Assembly (NCBI RefSeq): GCF_000006565.2
Contig: NC_031475.1
Coordinates: forward strand, 3,435,189 to 3,499,188
DNA: 64,000 nt
Reading direction: 5' to 3'
From: Toxoplasma gondii ME49
Lineage: Eukaryota > Apicomplexa > Conoidasida > Eucoccidiorida > Sarcocystidae
Under the pieces are notes generated by a model. The model searched no databases and was not told the origin of the DNA. It worked only from the letters and a program-made list of their open reading frames with translations. The translations under genes and the position numbers were made by a program. This document shows positions 37,701 to 52,700 of this stretch, in pieces; the first letter of the stretch is position 1, and every line of letters starts with the position of its first letter.

Positions 37701-40700
37701 ACCTCTCTGACAAGCGTGTGTCTTGTGCATGCAGTTCATGTCCTACGAATCACTTTTTCGAAGCAGCCTCTAGAGCACGCTAGTAAGGCGGCTCAGTCTT
37801 CGTCTCGAAGCAGGTTAAGAATTATGAGACTAGAATAAGCGAAAATCACGATTGCTTTTCAGTGTGATGCATCACCTGACTCTGGAAACAGAAAGATCGC
37901 CCTCTGTAGCACGTTTATTTTCTCGAGTGCGTTTGTCTCGCGCGTCTTTGTAGAATGCTCCATTTCTCTGATCCACCACTTTTCGATTCAACTGTATAAA
38001 ACATCTTGAAAATCAAATACCCTCCCCAGTGACACCTTCCTTGAGGGTTCGGATCCTCACGCTCCTTCCCTTGGTCTATCTCTCTACGTTACCTCGTCTG
38101 CTCCCCTGTCTGCCTTCTTTCGTTTCTTCGGTCTCTCGTCGTCGTCTTCGTCCTCGTCATCGTCGTCCTCGTCTCTCCCCACGTCCGTTCGTTTGCGCGA
38201 CTCTCCAGGCGCGTTCACGCGCAGGCTTTCTCTATCTTCGCCTGGCGCAGACTCTCGACCGTTTTCAGACTTCGCACGCAAGCAGTCGTCGTCCGGAAAG
38301 CCGTCTTCTCCGCCTCGGTTGGGAGACACCGAACTCGACAAACCTGGGGGACTATCGCCGCGAGTGCCAGCGCCGCGATCAGGGTTGCCACGCTGGGGTA
38401 AACGAGGACGCTTGCACCTACCCACTTCTTGTTGCAGGTCTTGCTCCAGCAACTTCAGAGTCCGCAGTGCTCGCATTTTCAGCTTGTCGAACTTGATCTG
38501 ACGAATCTGCGGCAACTCCAAATTCGGATCGTTGCAGACGTCCTAAACCTCACAACACAGACACAGAGAGACGCATGGATACGGAGAGACACAAGGTGAC
38601 ACCTCGAGACAGAGACACAGGGAGACAAGAGAGCCTCGTGGAGAAACGGAAGACAAATGGGGACAAACAGAAGCGCATGGAGACACAGAGACACGTGGGC
38701 ACCGAGAAACGAAATGGTTTGGAAAGAAAAATCGCCCTTCGGTAGCAGACATCGAAATGCATGCACGCAAGCGGGTCTGACACCATCCACAGGCAGGTGT
38801 GTGCTGGTCCATCCAACACCGGTGGTCTGTTCAAGGATGCATGTAGAGAAACTGTTTACCTAAAGAAAACGGGGGAACGCGCTGGACTCCAAAAAAGAAC
38901 TTCCTTTAAAGACCCTCACGACAAAAGCTGCTCCTACGCATGCGTCCAGTGTCAAACACGGAAAGGCACTGCGCCACCCTTCGCTGCGGAGTTAAGACCG
39001 AGAACAGATTTCTCCACGTCTCTCTTAGCGAAGCCGCCAACAGCTTTGTGGCGAACCCTCACGGCTGTACTGCAGAAATCTTTCTGCAGAATACATGCTC
39101 TGCCTTGTCTGCTGCATCCCCTCGAAGCGCTTTCTACAAGTTGCATGCAAGAGACCACGTTGGGACAGCTCACCAGCAGCACCGAAATTGTCACGCACAG
39201 TCCTCTCGAACCTCTGAACTTTCTCGTTTCGAACTCAAAAGAGATTTGGAAAAAAACAGCAAAGAAACAACTAACGTGTGCACTTCTCATGGATCTGATT
39301 CTCACGCGTTTTGTATTTAAACGAAGAAAGCAATTGGTACTAAGAAGAGGAAGGACACCACACGGTTTTCTGCTTCTCGTGGATCCAGTGTTCATGAACT
39401 TAAAACTCACCAGCCAGGCGCCGAAGCCGTACTTGTACGCCCCGATGAGGAGGTTTCGATCTTCAGCCTCACCCCACGTTTGAACATCTCGGGCACTCCA
39501 GTTCTTCAGGCGAGACATAACTCGCGACGGCAAGTCGAGCTGATGAAAAAACGAGAAAAAACGACACTTCACTCGTTCGACGGAGAACCACAGTTCCAGT
39601 CTCCCAGGTGAATTTCGCATTGACACGCAGTGACTCTTGCAAGGGTCTCTGTGACACAGGAAGGAGGCACAGCGAAAAATTCATTTTATCAAGCTGATAG
39701 GAGTTCAGATATCAACAGTGAGGGTTCTTCTATCGAGTGTCCGTTGAGGTACCATGCGAGGTCTGCAAATACCTCTGTGAAACGTCCTGTACGGACGAAG
39801 CTAAACTCAGATGCGTTTTCGATTCTTCGCGGACTGCAGACGCGCGCCGACGAAGGTGCTCGGAGAGAACAAACAAGAAAGCGCGCACAGGATGCCGAGA
39901 TACCGCCGTAAAGGCGAAAACAAGAGAAACAGTCTTGACGCCGCAGACCCTTTTTCGAATTCGGACCGACGGCGCCATTGCAGCACACAGACAACCCTCA
40001 ACCACTGGTGGCATGAGAAGGTGCTACACATGCAGAGAAAGCGGAAACTTCAGCTGTCTGTACAGCCCCTGTGTGCTGCTGCAGACAGCAGAGCTGTCCA
40101 GGAAGAACGCATGTAGCTTTCGTCTTTGTCTCTCCGAAATGCCCCTTTCCACAGCAGCGAAACACCATCTGCGACCCTGCCGAATTCGAAGAGTCCGTCT
40201 GCAACAGGGTGGACGTGTCACCCCTCAACCCGATCCTTATTTTCGTAATTTTAGTTCACCAGACTGCAGGACTGCTCACGACAGAGCACTGGCCTGGATA
40301 TTCAGGGAACTGTGCTCCGATGAAGAAGCGAACCGTGTGTTTGTGCTCGGTGAACTAACTACGTCGCTGTCTGCCTTGTACGGACACTTAGGACTGGAGA
40401 GAAAGCCTGCCCTCTGCTGTGCACTTGCTGTGACCTCAGGAGGGAGAGCAGACTCTTGCAGAAACAAGCACTTGATAAGCGTTTACTCGGTTTCTACTTG
40501 CCTCGAAAGTGACAGAGAAGAGACTTTTCGAGCATTCCGTTCCCTCCCCCAGGCCGTCTCCATTCTTTTCCAGTTTCTCCCTTTCGCGAGTCCACTCAAA
40601 TTTCATGAGACACTGTCTACGTTCGCACGAGTTCGGCAAATCTGGCTCGGGCTTTCCTCCCGCGCGATATCTCGGAAGAAACACAAAGAGAAGTTGGACC

Positions 40701-43700
40701 TGGTGGGCAGAGATCGAAGATCTGGACATCTCGGGAAGCAGGCTACCTCGTCTTACATCATCCGCATGAAGCGCTGTGAGTGAGTATCCCTGTGTGTATC
40801 CGAGAACTTGCGTTTGTCGTCGCCAGTCCTCTGTTCTTGGAGACCACAGACTCACCTTGAGGAAGCCCTGGCCGTGAACTTCTTCGCGAATAACGCGCTC
40901 GATCCGCGCCGTGGCGTGTCGGCCGCCGGCGCCTTCCTTAGTTTCTTCTTCGCCGTCGCGAGAGTCTTCTTCTCTACGAGGTTTCTCTTCTTTCGAAGCT
41001 GCATCTTCCTTCTCCGGTGCCTGCAGAGTCTCCGAAGTCGTCGAGGCCTCTTGACCCTCCTTGTCGCGACCTTCTCGAGATCCCTTTCCCTCGTCGGGGT
41101 CGCGTTGCGCGAGAGACGAACTGGCTTGGCCTCCCCGCGGCAGCGGCAGCGGCCCAGTAGGTAGCTTCCACGGTTCAGACACTTGCGGGTTTTGCTCGCA
41201 CAAGACTCGGTGAAGCAGCGAGAGCAGGTGCTGACGCTCCACCAAGTCAAACGCATTCACGCGAGTGTCGCCCAGACGCGTGAAGTACGAAGACTCTCGC
41301 CGTCCACCTGAAAAACAAAGAGGCGAAACGACGAGATGTGCAGATTCGCACATGGGAACAAGGACAAACAGAGGAAGGGAGGAAGAGACAAGACAGAGAG
41401 ACGAAGAAGAGCGAGGAAGAGAGAGATGAGAGTGGAAGCTCGGTGGTGGAGGTGGAAACAACGAGGGAAAACGATATTTCATCAAGAGTCGAAATCGCAC
41501 AAAACACTTCAGGGAGTTCTCCCACCGTTTCTCAACCCAGAAAGAAAACCCACACTTTTTTTTCCTCGTCGAATCGCCTCCTGTTTCCTCTTTCTCTCAC
41601 TGTTCTCTCTCTGTCTCTCCTTCGCGCGTCACTCTCCTTCTGTTCTGTCTCTTCCCCATTCTCTCTGTCTCCCCCATTTCTCTGCTTGCCTTCCTTCGCA
41701 GTTCCTTTGTCCTCTTCGTCTGCGTCATCCTCGCCACCTTCTCCGTTCATTCGTCCTTCTTCTTCTTCCTCGCCTCTCTCAGCTGGAGCTCGTCGCGCGC
41801 GTCTGCCTCCCCTGCTTGCTTGCCGCGCAATCTCTTCTTCAAGCCGCTGCTGGCAGAGAGACATGATATGTTGGCTGGTGCTCAGCACCACAGCCTTCTC
41901 CACGCGCTCGAGGCGCGCGTCGAAAATGATGTCGTCTGTCCTGACCGACGGCGACCCATACTTCAGCATCGCTCTAAACGAAGACCGAGAAAGCAACACA
42001 GAGACAAGCAGCAACCAGCAAGACGGTGAGCAGGAGTCAGCCCAAGAACGCGGAGGAAAAAGACAGGTGTCGGGCAAACAGAAGAAAGACAAGTGGAAGG
42101 AGGAAGCCACGGCAATGACACGCAGAAAGAAGGCCTCGAAAACGATTTACAAGGACTGCATGCTCTCTTCTTCAAATGAAAACTGATCCGAACCGACCCG
42201 CTGTCTGTGGCTCTCGAAGCGAGACAGTACAAAAATGGATATAGTCGCCAACGGCTTCTTCTCTGCATGCGCGGCGTGGAGGCGCATCAGCTTCCACGGA
42301 CCCGAGAGTCCACAACGGTTGGCCAGAGCCTTTCCTCGACTCGCTTCTCACCTGTACAATCGGTGAAGTTCTTTGTCTGTGAGACTGGTAGGGCTCACAC
42401 ATCGATGTCTCCCCCTGCCGCCTCTGCGTTCGCGAGCAGAAATTCCTTCTTTCTCCCCCAGAACAGACGAAGAAGTAGACGCCGAGGCGCCTCCGAACGG
42501 CCCAGAAGCCGAGACATCGGAGCCCTCGTCTGCTCGCAGTCACATGCGAAAAACAGAAGCAGAATTACACACATCTCCCACATCAATAGAAGAAACAAAT
42601 ACAAAAGAACCAAGCCCGCAATCACACGGAGCCAAGACTCTGCCACATACACATACACACACAGTACCCGTTCCGTCAAGATGTATCGGTTTTATAAACA
42701 CACACACATCGCAACATATACAAATACATATGTAGCTATATGTATTCATATATATATATATATATGAGTATAGCTTGATGTACCGTCGTCGACTTGGCTG
42801 CATAGTCAGTGTGTTTCCAGCGTTTCTGCAGATCTGTGGTACGTGGTCTCTCGTCCACCAGACGACTCCGTTGTTTCTTGACTGAATCAACTTTTTCTTC
42901 CTTTAGCAAACAAGAGTGACCTTCCGATTCTGAATCGGAATGAGGCGCCTGTGCTGCGAAGCTGATGCCCGGGGATACATTTGATACTTGACCTAGCGGC
43001 TAAACAACCTTTTCCTCTGAAATGTCCCTTCCCGCCCTCAGGACGCTCTCAAAGTGCCCGACGTCACGTGATCTGCATCGTGTAACGCGACAACAGACCG
43101 AAAATATACGAGAGATAAATACATCTTGAATGACTGCTCATTAGCGGCTATACATATATATATATATATATACATATATACACGCAGAGCAATGCACATA
43201 TTCACGGACTACGCACGCACATGACTTCGCATGTCAAAGAAAGGAAAAAATTGATCGTATACCGGGAAATGGTGCTCGTTTCACGTAGGAAAAGGAAAAC
43301 GGTACTCGCTACCAATGATCACAACACTGTGGCTGCGCTTTCCATAACAACGACGGGAAGTGCAGCGCATGTGAACTCGCGCTCATGTCTACATATATAT
43401 ATATATATATACATGGAGAGAAGAGAGACACAGGAAGTTTAAGCGTGAGATTTAGCGTGTCTTTGACGAGCAACGGAAGTCGTCTGCGGCCACTGGAGCG
43501 GTAGTGTCCAGCAGCCCTGGAGACCTTGATTTATCCTTGTTTGGATCTCGTAACTGGAGTCCTGTTCAGCCTCCTAGGTTCTAGAGTGTGTTCTTTTTGA
43601 GATTTGAGTTACCCCAGTGTGTGTGAATAGCGAAAATGTCATCGCGCAAGACGGTACCCTCGTTTCGCGGGTTCGAGTCGGTTCTGGAAAGTCGCGAAAA

Positions 43701-46700
43701 CTGCCTTTTCTTTCTTCTCACGTACCCTGGGTGAATTCTCCGTTTTTGCCTTCGCGTCTGCTGCGCTCCGAGAGGTTTCCAGAGCCGAAGTGGGAGTCTG
43801 TGGGGGATCCGAACGGGTCAAACTGCCCGATGAACAGATTGTTTCTTGTCTTGCGTTTCCCGTACACGATGAGCTCCTCTTCCTTGTTCTTCTTCATCTT
43901 AAGGCGCTCTTCCTCCGGAATGCACTTGCGCCAGAACTCTGCGTCGTTCATCTCGTCGCCCTCTGCACCCGCCACCGTCCCCGCGGCTCGGCCTCTCCCC
44001 TTGGACTTCGCCGGCGCTGTCGGTTCGTACTTGAACTCCTGAATGTTTTGATAGCTGCTCAGAAGGCTGTCCGCGAGCCCCCCCGACCCTGCGGCTCCCG
44101 CCTCCGTCACAGTGACCTCGGCTTCTGCGAGAATCAGATCCAGGTCCACCTCTTTCTGCTCCTTCTCCTCGCCTGCCTCCTCTGTCTCGTTCTCTTCCTT
44201 CTGCTCTTCACAGCCCTTCGGCTGACTCTGCTTCCACAGCTTCGAGGCGCCGAACTTGAGAATTCTTGACAAATCGTCTCGCGTTAAACTCAATCCCCCC
44301 GCGCCGAAGCCTGCGCCGCCGTCTACGTTACGCTGGTTCAGACCCTAAAACAACAGAAACGAGCAAAGGAAGCAGTCGCTGCAGACTCGCACTGAACGAC
44401 GCAAAGGCTCTCTCGGGGCGCCACTGCAAACCTTTTGCGCACAAGTTGTTGTGAAAGAGTTATTCTGGTCTTCTCTACAGAATTCCTGATTCTCCTCCCC
44501 AGTTTTTCAGACCCTTCTTCGCAGTCTTTCAAAGTCTCCTCTCCATTATTGTCCTTTCCTCCCCAGCTGCTCATCTTTCTCTCTTCTTCTGTGTCCACAG
44601 CATTCCTTCGTGCTCTCCCCGCACCCCCCTCCGCGCGTCCTCCTCCTCCACAAAGAAAACGCCCCTGTTCTGCAGCACCTGCGTTTGTTACATCGTGGAC
44701 GACGCGGGTATCCGCCGCTTTTCCGACTCAGACAAAAGCAACATGCACAGTGTCTACGACACCCAAATCCAAGTGAGTCTTTCAGCGGCGTGTGAGAGAC
44801 TCCCAGCGCCACTGCTTTCCACTGGTCGCTTCAGGAGAGCGAACCCACCACTCTGAGTTGTCATTCGCACTTCAGGTGTCTCGGGCAGAAGGCGATTCCG
44901 TCCCCTCCTTGTTCTAACTCATCTAGACGGACTTGTGTCCAATGCTCAACCTCTCCTTCGCTGCCTGTCCTCTCACCTGAACGACGAGGGTGTCGAGGAC
45001 CATCTTCGCCTTTGCTCTCTCCAAAATTGTTTGCTCAATCGAGTCCTTCGTCACCAATCTGTAAATCTGGACTGTGCGCGTCTGACCAATTCGGTGAGCA
45101 CGCGCCTCTGCCTGCAAGTCGTTCTGCGGATTCCAATCTGGAAAAATGTCACACGAAACGAGCAGTTCTCCGTGTCCATTGCACAACCTTCTGACAAGAA
45201 AGAGGAAACACACCCGACCCAGTCATCACACACGAAGTTTTTTCCCTGCGCATCACGCCTGCGCCCTGACAGAAATTTGCGGACTTTCCACACTTGACAG
45301 TTTGCGCGAAACGACCATCCAGGGACAACCGAGACAGCTGCACTGTGAAGCGGAGAGGCGCAAAACAAGTAGTGACTTGGAGAAAATCCGTCGTGTGTCT
45401 ACACGCTCTACGAAAAGCTCTTGCCTTCCCCTTGACCTATTTCTTGGGAGACTTTGAAACCAGTTTTCACATAAAAGATGGACACAAACAAGGGAGTGGC
45501 TACACCAGAATGGACGGCGAGACAACACCGACAGAAACAAGTGAAGTCAACTCATCAACGACTCGCCAGCCGCTCAAACGACCCGTACCCTCAAGTGTTC
45601 AACTGTGTTTGGGGTTTCGATGGTAACAACACAAAGAAACAGACACTCCAGTGACAGAGAGGTAACAAGGCTATGTCTACACATATTACATCCATACTCA
45701 TATAGGCATACTTGTGTATAACTATATATATATATATATATTTTGACGTATTTGTACTCAGTCAGTTGGTAGATAGTTCGTAGCGAATCTACCAAGCAAG
45801 ATGTCTGTCGCGCGTAGAAACGCACGACTCCTCGCCTGCAGACAGCCCGGGTGTACGCGCACCCGAGAGTGCAGATCGCCTTCCCCAACCATGGACACAG
45901 CGAAGGAGAAATCCTTTTCACCTTGAAGAGGCGTTTCATCTCTTTCTCTGCATGCACGAATTTTCTAAAGACGAAGTGGCGAGATTTTCGACGGGACTCG
46001 CGCGGAACCATTTGAATCGCAAAAAGAAAGAACATCCCTAAATCGAGAACAGAACTTTAAGCAGCCGCACTCAGCTGTGAAGATTGCTTTCCCTCACGAC
46101 AGCATATTCTTCGTCTCTATTTTGCGCTGTCCCTCAGATTAAACGGCGCCGGAAAAAGACTGCGTCAATCTCCTGCCCCTAGCTATGTGTATGGAATTTA
46201 GCGAATTGAATAGGATCAATGGAAAGCCACTCAAAAGAAAGACGAACCAGAGTCGAAGATGATAACCGTGTCCGCGCTCGTCAGATTGATGCCCAGACCG
46301 CCTGCCTTGGTGGAGAGAAGAAAGCAAAAGTCTTCGCTGTTCTTTGCATTGAAATGCTCCATGGCTTTTCGCCTGACTTCCTTCGCCATCGTGCCGTCCA
46401 GCCTCTGGAGACACGAGAAAAAAGCAGGGGAGAGAGCTCAAAAAGCTTCACTGGCTTCGAGATCAACGCGCGAGGAACTCGACAAATTCAGCACGAAAAA
46501 GGCGGAAGGCTGCACGCGGGAGGGAAGCTTCTGTTCAAGAAGCGATTTGGAACAACCACTAGAAACATGCTTTTCCCGACACCCTGCCAGTTTGGCACCT
46601 GCCGACTACTTGGAGCTCGTCGACCGCAAATTCGGTCGCAGGCTCGACACAAGACAGATCTGATGGGGACCGATACTTTGCGAGAGTCCTAATAAGCGAG

Positions 46701-49700
46701 ACCAAGCGCGTTTTAAAGAAAACGGAGTTGACAACGTCTTCGTCACGGCGGGGAAGAACCCTACCTTCCGAGAGAGAGAGAAAACAAGTACACTGGATGC
46801 ACCTCGACTGGATTCGGCGAGTCGCACAAAGGACGAGGTATCTCGCGAGATTGCAAAGAAGCGCGAACGCAACCCCGTCAAGAAAATGAGTGGTTTGAGG
46901 GGAGAGAATGAAGTGTTTTCTACGACACGGAAGTTGTTTCACAATGGCCATGTTTGCCGCCTCTGCAGACTCTCCCGTCGCCATCTCGAGGGTTCTTCGC
47001 ATGCAGCCACTAGCTCGCCTTCGCGTCTTTCGAGAAGAGCGAGTCGTCGCTCAGGCGTTCGTTCCCGGCGGCGCTGCCCCGCGGCGCGCAAGTGATTACC
47101 TGGTGTTTGTATCCACGCATTTTGAGGAACTCTGCAAGCAAGTTGAGCATTTTGACCATTTGCGAGAAGATGAGGACGCGGTGTCCTTTTTCCTTCAGGC
47201 GCTTGAGCAGCTTGTCGAGCAGTCCCATCTTCGCGCTGCCGTCGACGAGAAGTCTGCGCCACTCTTCCGCGTCTTCTTCCTCGTCCGGCGACTGACAGAG
47301 AAACGGGTGGTTGCAGACTTTCTTCAATTCCATGCAAATGTTCTGGAGAGAGCTGCGGTTGCCGCCGCCCTTCTTGGCGAGCAAGTCGAAGTTCTTGGTC
47401 AAGATCAGGCGGTAGAACTTGAGTTGCAGAGGCGACATTTCGACGCGGAGAATGCTCTCGACCTTCTTCGGCATGCTCTTCTCGACGTCCTTCTTGACGC
47501 GGCGCAGAATGAAGCCGTTCAGCTCCGTCTGCAGCGCAGCGAGCTGCTTCGTCTTCTGCTCGCCAACCTCCGCATGGTTCTCCACCAGGTGGTATCTGCT
47601 TTTGAACTCTGCGCAGTCCCGGTGGATGTTCGGATTCAGAAAGTGCAGAAGGTTCCATAGCTCCTCCAGGTTGTTGTGCAACGGCGTTCCCGAGAGAAAG
47701 AGTTTGTGGTCGACGAGGAAGAGCGACAACTCGATGAATCGCTTGCTGTTGATGTTCTTCAACTGGTGAGCTTCGTCGACGACCAACAAGCCCCAGTGAA
47801 TCCGCTTCAGATACTCCGCATCCGCTGCGCAGTTCAGAATGCTAGGAGTCGTCACGCAGACGTCGAACTTGAAGACGGGTGGAGACGGCCGCTGCTGACT
47901 GACACGCTGCAGCTCATAGTTCTTGATGATCTCTCGCGCCGACGCGTTCCCGTGGAAACACACCACGTTCGCCTGCGGCAGCCAGCGATGGAACTCGCGC
48001 ATCCAGTTGTCGATGGTCGACTGCGGCGCGAAGATCAAGATCGGTTTCAAGGATTGCTCCCGAAACAGCAGGTGCCCCGTCACCCCAATCGTCTGAACGG
48101 TCTTGCCCAACCCCATTTCGTCGGCGAGGAGCACAGACACCCCGCGCTTCAAACGCGACAAAATCCAGTTCACTCCAAACATCTGGTAGTCCCGCAAAAC
48201 CTGCAACTTCTTCTGTAGCGGCTTGTCTTGCGCCGTCTCAGATCCGGCAGAATCTCCAGCCTTCGAAACTCCAGCCTCATCAACTCCTACAAAACACTGC
48301 TCGCTGTTCTCCTTCTTCTCCGCCTTTAACCCTGCCGCAAACTCGCCCGCCTTTTCCTCTCCCGGCTCTCCTTTCTCCCCCTCCTGTTCGCTCTTCAGCT
48401 TAACAGCGCCGTTGGTCACGTCGGCCGAAGGCTTCTCTTTCCCCTCATCACTGTTCGTTGAAATCCCTGTCTTATCCTCGTCTTCGTCGACACTGTCAGG
48501 GTCTGGAGCGACTTCTCTGCGCATATAAAACGGCGTCTCCAAGTAAGGATCGAAAGGCGTTGCGGTGATGGGTCGGAACGCGCCCGGATGCATCGACGCT
48601 GCGACTTTGCGATTGATTCTCTCCGTCCGCGCGTCCAATTCTTCCATCAAGTGACCAAAGTTGTGTTCCAACAAAGCCTTCTCTGTCTCCTGCGTGCACT
48701 GGTCGTACGGACAAGATCTCCACTTCACGATGTACAGCCACTCCCCCGTCGCCTGGTCTTGCCTGAGGCACAAACGGAAAGCGGAAATGCCGGGAAAAGT
48801 AAGAACAGAGAGAAACGACATGAAGATAAGTGGTAGAAAGGAAACACATCGAGAGCAGGAACCGAAGAAGAAACATACAGACTAGGGTTTACGGTTAGGG
48901 TGTACACCTGCGAGTCACGCCGTTCCATTCGCCGCATGCACGGGGAACCTGGAGCCCAGTTATTGTCGGTGCCCTTTTCGAGAGTCTTTCACACGCTCAA
49001 AACCTCTACGTGGTCGTCTCAGTGGCGTGAGGCAAAACCTTACCGTACGATATCTACACACAGAAGCTGCAGTCGTCCGGTACGCGGCAGACGACACAAA
49101 AGACACACAACTCGTTCAAGCTGCTGCTACGCACGAGCCCTGAGTTAACAAAAAGACGAAATACACAGAAGCCTCACCATTTGCAAAGCAGTCTCTCTGC
49201 AATCAGCGCGTCCTCGTCCATCTGTCGCTGCATCTGTCGCTCGATCTCCTGCTGCTCCAACTCATCTGGAGTCATCCACTGTGCCGCTTGCTGTCTCTTC
49301 TCGCGACGTTTGATAAAGTTGTCGACCTGACGAAGACAGAACAGAGCGAAAAACGGACCGGAGCTCAAACAGAAAAGCGCGACAGTGTGGCTCCACGGAA
49401 GAGGAAACATCCTGTCAATCGTCCTCAGAAAGGGTGCTCGCACGAGTGCCGGTGTCGAGACACCCCCTCAAAATGCGCAACCAGCCAGCTGTCTAGACGC
49501 CGCAGGCCAAGTGCATCCTTGGCGTCGTAGAATAGCGAAGGCTTCCCCTCCTCGAGTTTCCTTTGCAGTTCGGAGACGAGAGGGATCGGCGATTTCGGCT
49601 TTTTCCTGTCTTTCAACTTTTGCTCAAAATAGTAAGACTTTCACCACGAGCAAATGATTTGGAAAGGAAGGAGCCACCCAGGGTAGACGACGTGCAGAAG

Positions 49701-52700
49701 GAACATGATTCAAACCCGGGTGTGTACACCTACATCCACCTAGTTGCATCGTCCCTGAGTGGTATTTTCGAGCATATCATGAGCTGTTAGAAGCGGACCC
49801 CTTCCAAAACCAGCGTTTACCAGTGGTTGTGTCATCCCGCGAACACTAAGCTACAGACACCACACGGAACAATCCTGGTGCGTGCAACACTTGGCAGCGA
49901 AGCGATACGTAGAAGGCCGGGAAAGACGGCATATCTACTCGAACCTGGGGGCTGCGGCAACGCAACATGAAAAACTTCGAGTCCAAAATATATGCAAGCA
50001 GTTGACAGTCTCTCACGATATCCTGTTGCGCGAACGCGGTTCAGAGCGGAGTAGCTGGGTAGTGTCCATAGAAACAGCGAAGATTCAGCACAGTCAAGTC
50101 AGGTCTATGTTTGAGTTGCTTCTTTATAGCTAAAAGCGAAAAGCCACCTTCAGAGATTCTCGGAACTACTGAAAACGCACCTTCTTAATGCCAAGAAGAG
50201 GCATCAGCTCCTCGTACGTCATCCACGAGTTGTGCAGGTGTGACCGGCCTAGCCACTTGATAAAGAATTCCTCGACCCCTGAACAGAAAGGAAATGTGCG
50301 TCAGTTTCCCATGCGGTCAACATGATCAAAGCCATCGACAAACATTGCATGTGCTGTACTCCAGACACCCGACCACCGAAAGCTTCCGGTCGAGTTGCTT
50401 CCCTGGTCCTTCCAGCTCCTTCTCACCTGCTCCGCGACCTTTCTTCTCTCCCTACCTCTCTACACCCCGCCCTCCGTCGCTGTTTCGAGCCACCCTAAAC
50501 TCAAAACGCTCAAACGAAGTTGCGACTCTCGGTGTTCGTCCTTCCCTCTCTTGTTCTCTCTGTTAGCTCTGCCTCGAAAACTCAGTTGACGCCTGCGGAT
50601 GGTTGTTGCGTCCCGTCCGTTGCGTTCTAGACAAATATCCGGGTTACTTTTACCACTTATGAGCAGTGAGACAAATGCATATGTTTCTCTCTTCTGCCTA
50701 CGCTAGTGAGGATCTTTCACCTCAGCTATGCTCTCGGCTTGAAAAAGTCCTGCCATCGTCTTTATCGATCGCGAGAAAAAACTGCTGCTCAGCAACCGTC
50801 TGACCGCGCCCACGCCCTACCGTCTTCATTGACTCTGCTGTCGAGAACTCGGTCGACGCCTCCAGTCTGTTGCTGAGCATCTGAAGCACGCAGCTGCTGC
50901 GCTCGACAGCTCGCAGTGGCGGCTTTCTGCTGGTTTCTGCGCCTCCGCGCGCCGTCATCGTCGTCGTCATCTTCCTCTTCGAAGAACTCTTCCTCCTCCT
51001 CCTCGTCTTCCCCCAACATCTCCGAGTACCTCCCCGAGCGCGCAGTCGCCCGCCTCTGCCTCAGCTGCACGCCGCCTGTCTCCATTCCTGCGCCGATTCC
51101 ACTGTTTTGCCTCGAAATCGAGTGAGACGCGTAGTAGTCCCCGTCGTCTGCCGCGCGACCGCCGGCCTGCTGTCGAGACCGTCTGGACCGTGAGGCCGTC
51201 CCGCCAGTCTTCGCGGCAGCTTCGACCTTTCGCGCTTGGCTGCGCCCCGCGCCAACGTCGAAGAACTCCTCGTCCGTTGCGTTCTCTGCGGCTGCAAATT
51301 GACGCATGCGCAACGCCGCAGCCGCAGCCGCAGACCGCCTCGACTGCGGCCCGGCATTCACCGTAGACGTCGAAGCAGCGTTCGACCCAGGCTTCGCCGC
51401 AGACGCTGCGAGAGCGGCCGCTGCCGCGGCCGCAGCCGTGGGTGGTGTCATGACACCCGGGAAGCCATAGGGCGTCGATGTCGAGGTCGACGCCTGCAGG
51501 TGCCGCAAATACATATTCTGCCGCTGTTGCAGCTGTTGCAGCTGTTGCAGCTGCAGCAGCTGGTGCGGAGTCAAAAACGAATTCTGCTGCTGAAGCTGCT
51601 GCTGCTGCAGGAGCTGCTGTTGCAGCAGCTGCTGCTGGAGCAGAAGCGGATTCCCAGGAGTCGCGCATGCACTCCCAGACGAATTCGCAGACACAGAAGC
51701 AGGCGCTCCACCTTGGATCCCTGGCTGAGCCGCCGCTGGAGCCTCTCCGCCGAAAAAGCCCAGCCCCGGACCCACTCCATTCGGCCCGTTCGGGGCTCTC
51801 TGAGAAGTCCCTGCCGTTTGGTTTTGCTGCGCGAGCGTCTGCTGCTGAAACTGCAGCAGCTGCTGGTGCTGAAGAAGCTGTCGCTGACGCTGCATCGCGG
51901 ACGCCACTTGGACCTCGCCGGCATTTCCTCCCCCCATCTGAAACCCAACAACACCACACCGCCCCTCCGCAGGACCCGTCTGGGTAGGAAGCACCGCTGT
52001 CTGAGGCGTCGCCGAGGGGGCAGCTCCGCCGGCAGAGTCGACCGCCGAGGCGGTTGGCAGCGTCCGCTGCGCCTCTTCAACCGTTCCCGATCCTGGAACA
52101 TCGTCGGGTCCTGGGACTCGGCTTGCCGCCTCAGGTTCAACCGAGGCTAGAGAACTGGACGCCGGCGCGCCGGTTTGAAGAGCCTCTGAAGAGGTCATCG
52201 CGGGAGGCCCAGCTGGACGCAGCGGCCGCGGAAACTGGGGAGCTCCTGGACCCGACCCTGTCGCGGAAACCATGCTCGCACCGAAGCTCCCGGGTGTACC
52301 TACACCCGCGGGTTGTGCCGCCGCACCGTGAGGCGGCTGCGCGGCTGGCCAGGAAGGCGCCGCTTGAGCCTGGCCGCGAGCCGCGTGTTGGCCCGCAACC
52401 AAGAGGTGCTGCTGCAGCTGCTGAAAGCGAAGATGGTCCTGCTGAACGCGTTGCTGAACAAGTAACTGGTGGCGCTGCTGCAGCAGCAACTGCTGCTGCT
52501 GAGGAGGCGTCGCCGTCTGTGGCTTCGCCCCCGTTACCCCGCCGATGTGAGATGAGAGAGGCGCCCCGCGACTCCGGTTTGCCTCAAGCATCTGGTGATG
52601 CACATTCTGTGCATTCTGCATATTCTGTGCATGTTGTGCATTATGGAATTGCTTCAAGTGAAGGAACTGTAGAGAGTGCGGCGGCAGGTGGGCGGAGGGG

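Noticed and set aside
46908..47660. 250-codon plus-strand open frame opposite the CHD1 helicase exon
   Set aside because: Antisense shadow of the Snf2 ATPase exon, whose motifs (DEAH, TSADT-type) are read on minus.
51236..52150. 304-codon plus-strand open frame opposite CHD1 exon 1
   Set aside because: It is Arg/Leu-rich and exists because the CAG-type repeats and GC-biased third positions of the real coding strand leave no stops on the antisense. The minus frame reads into the chromodomains.
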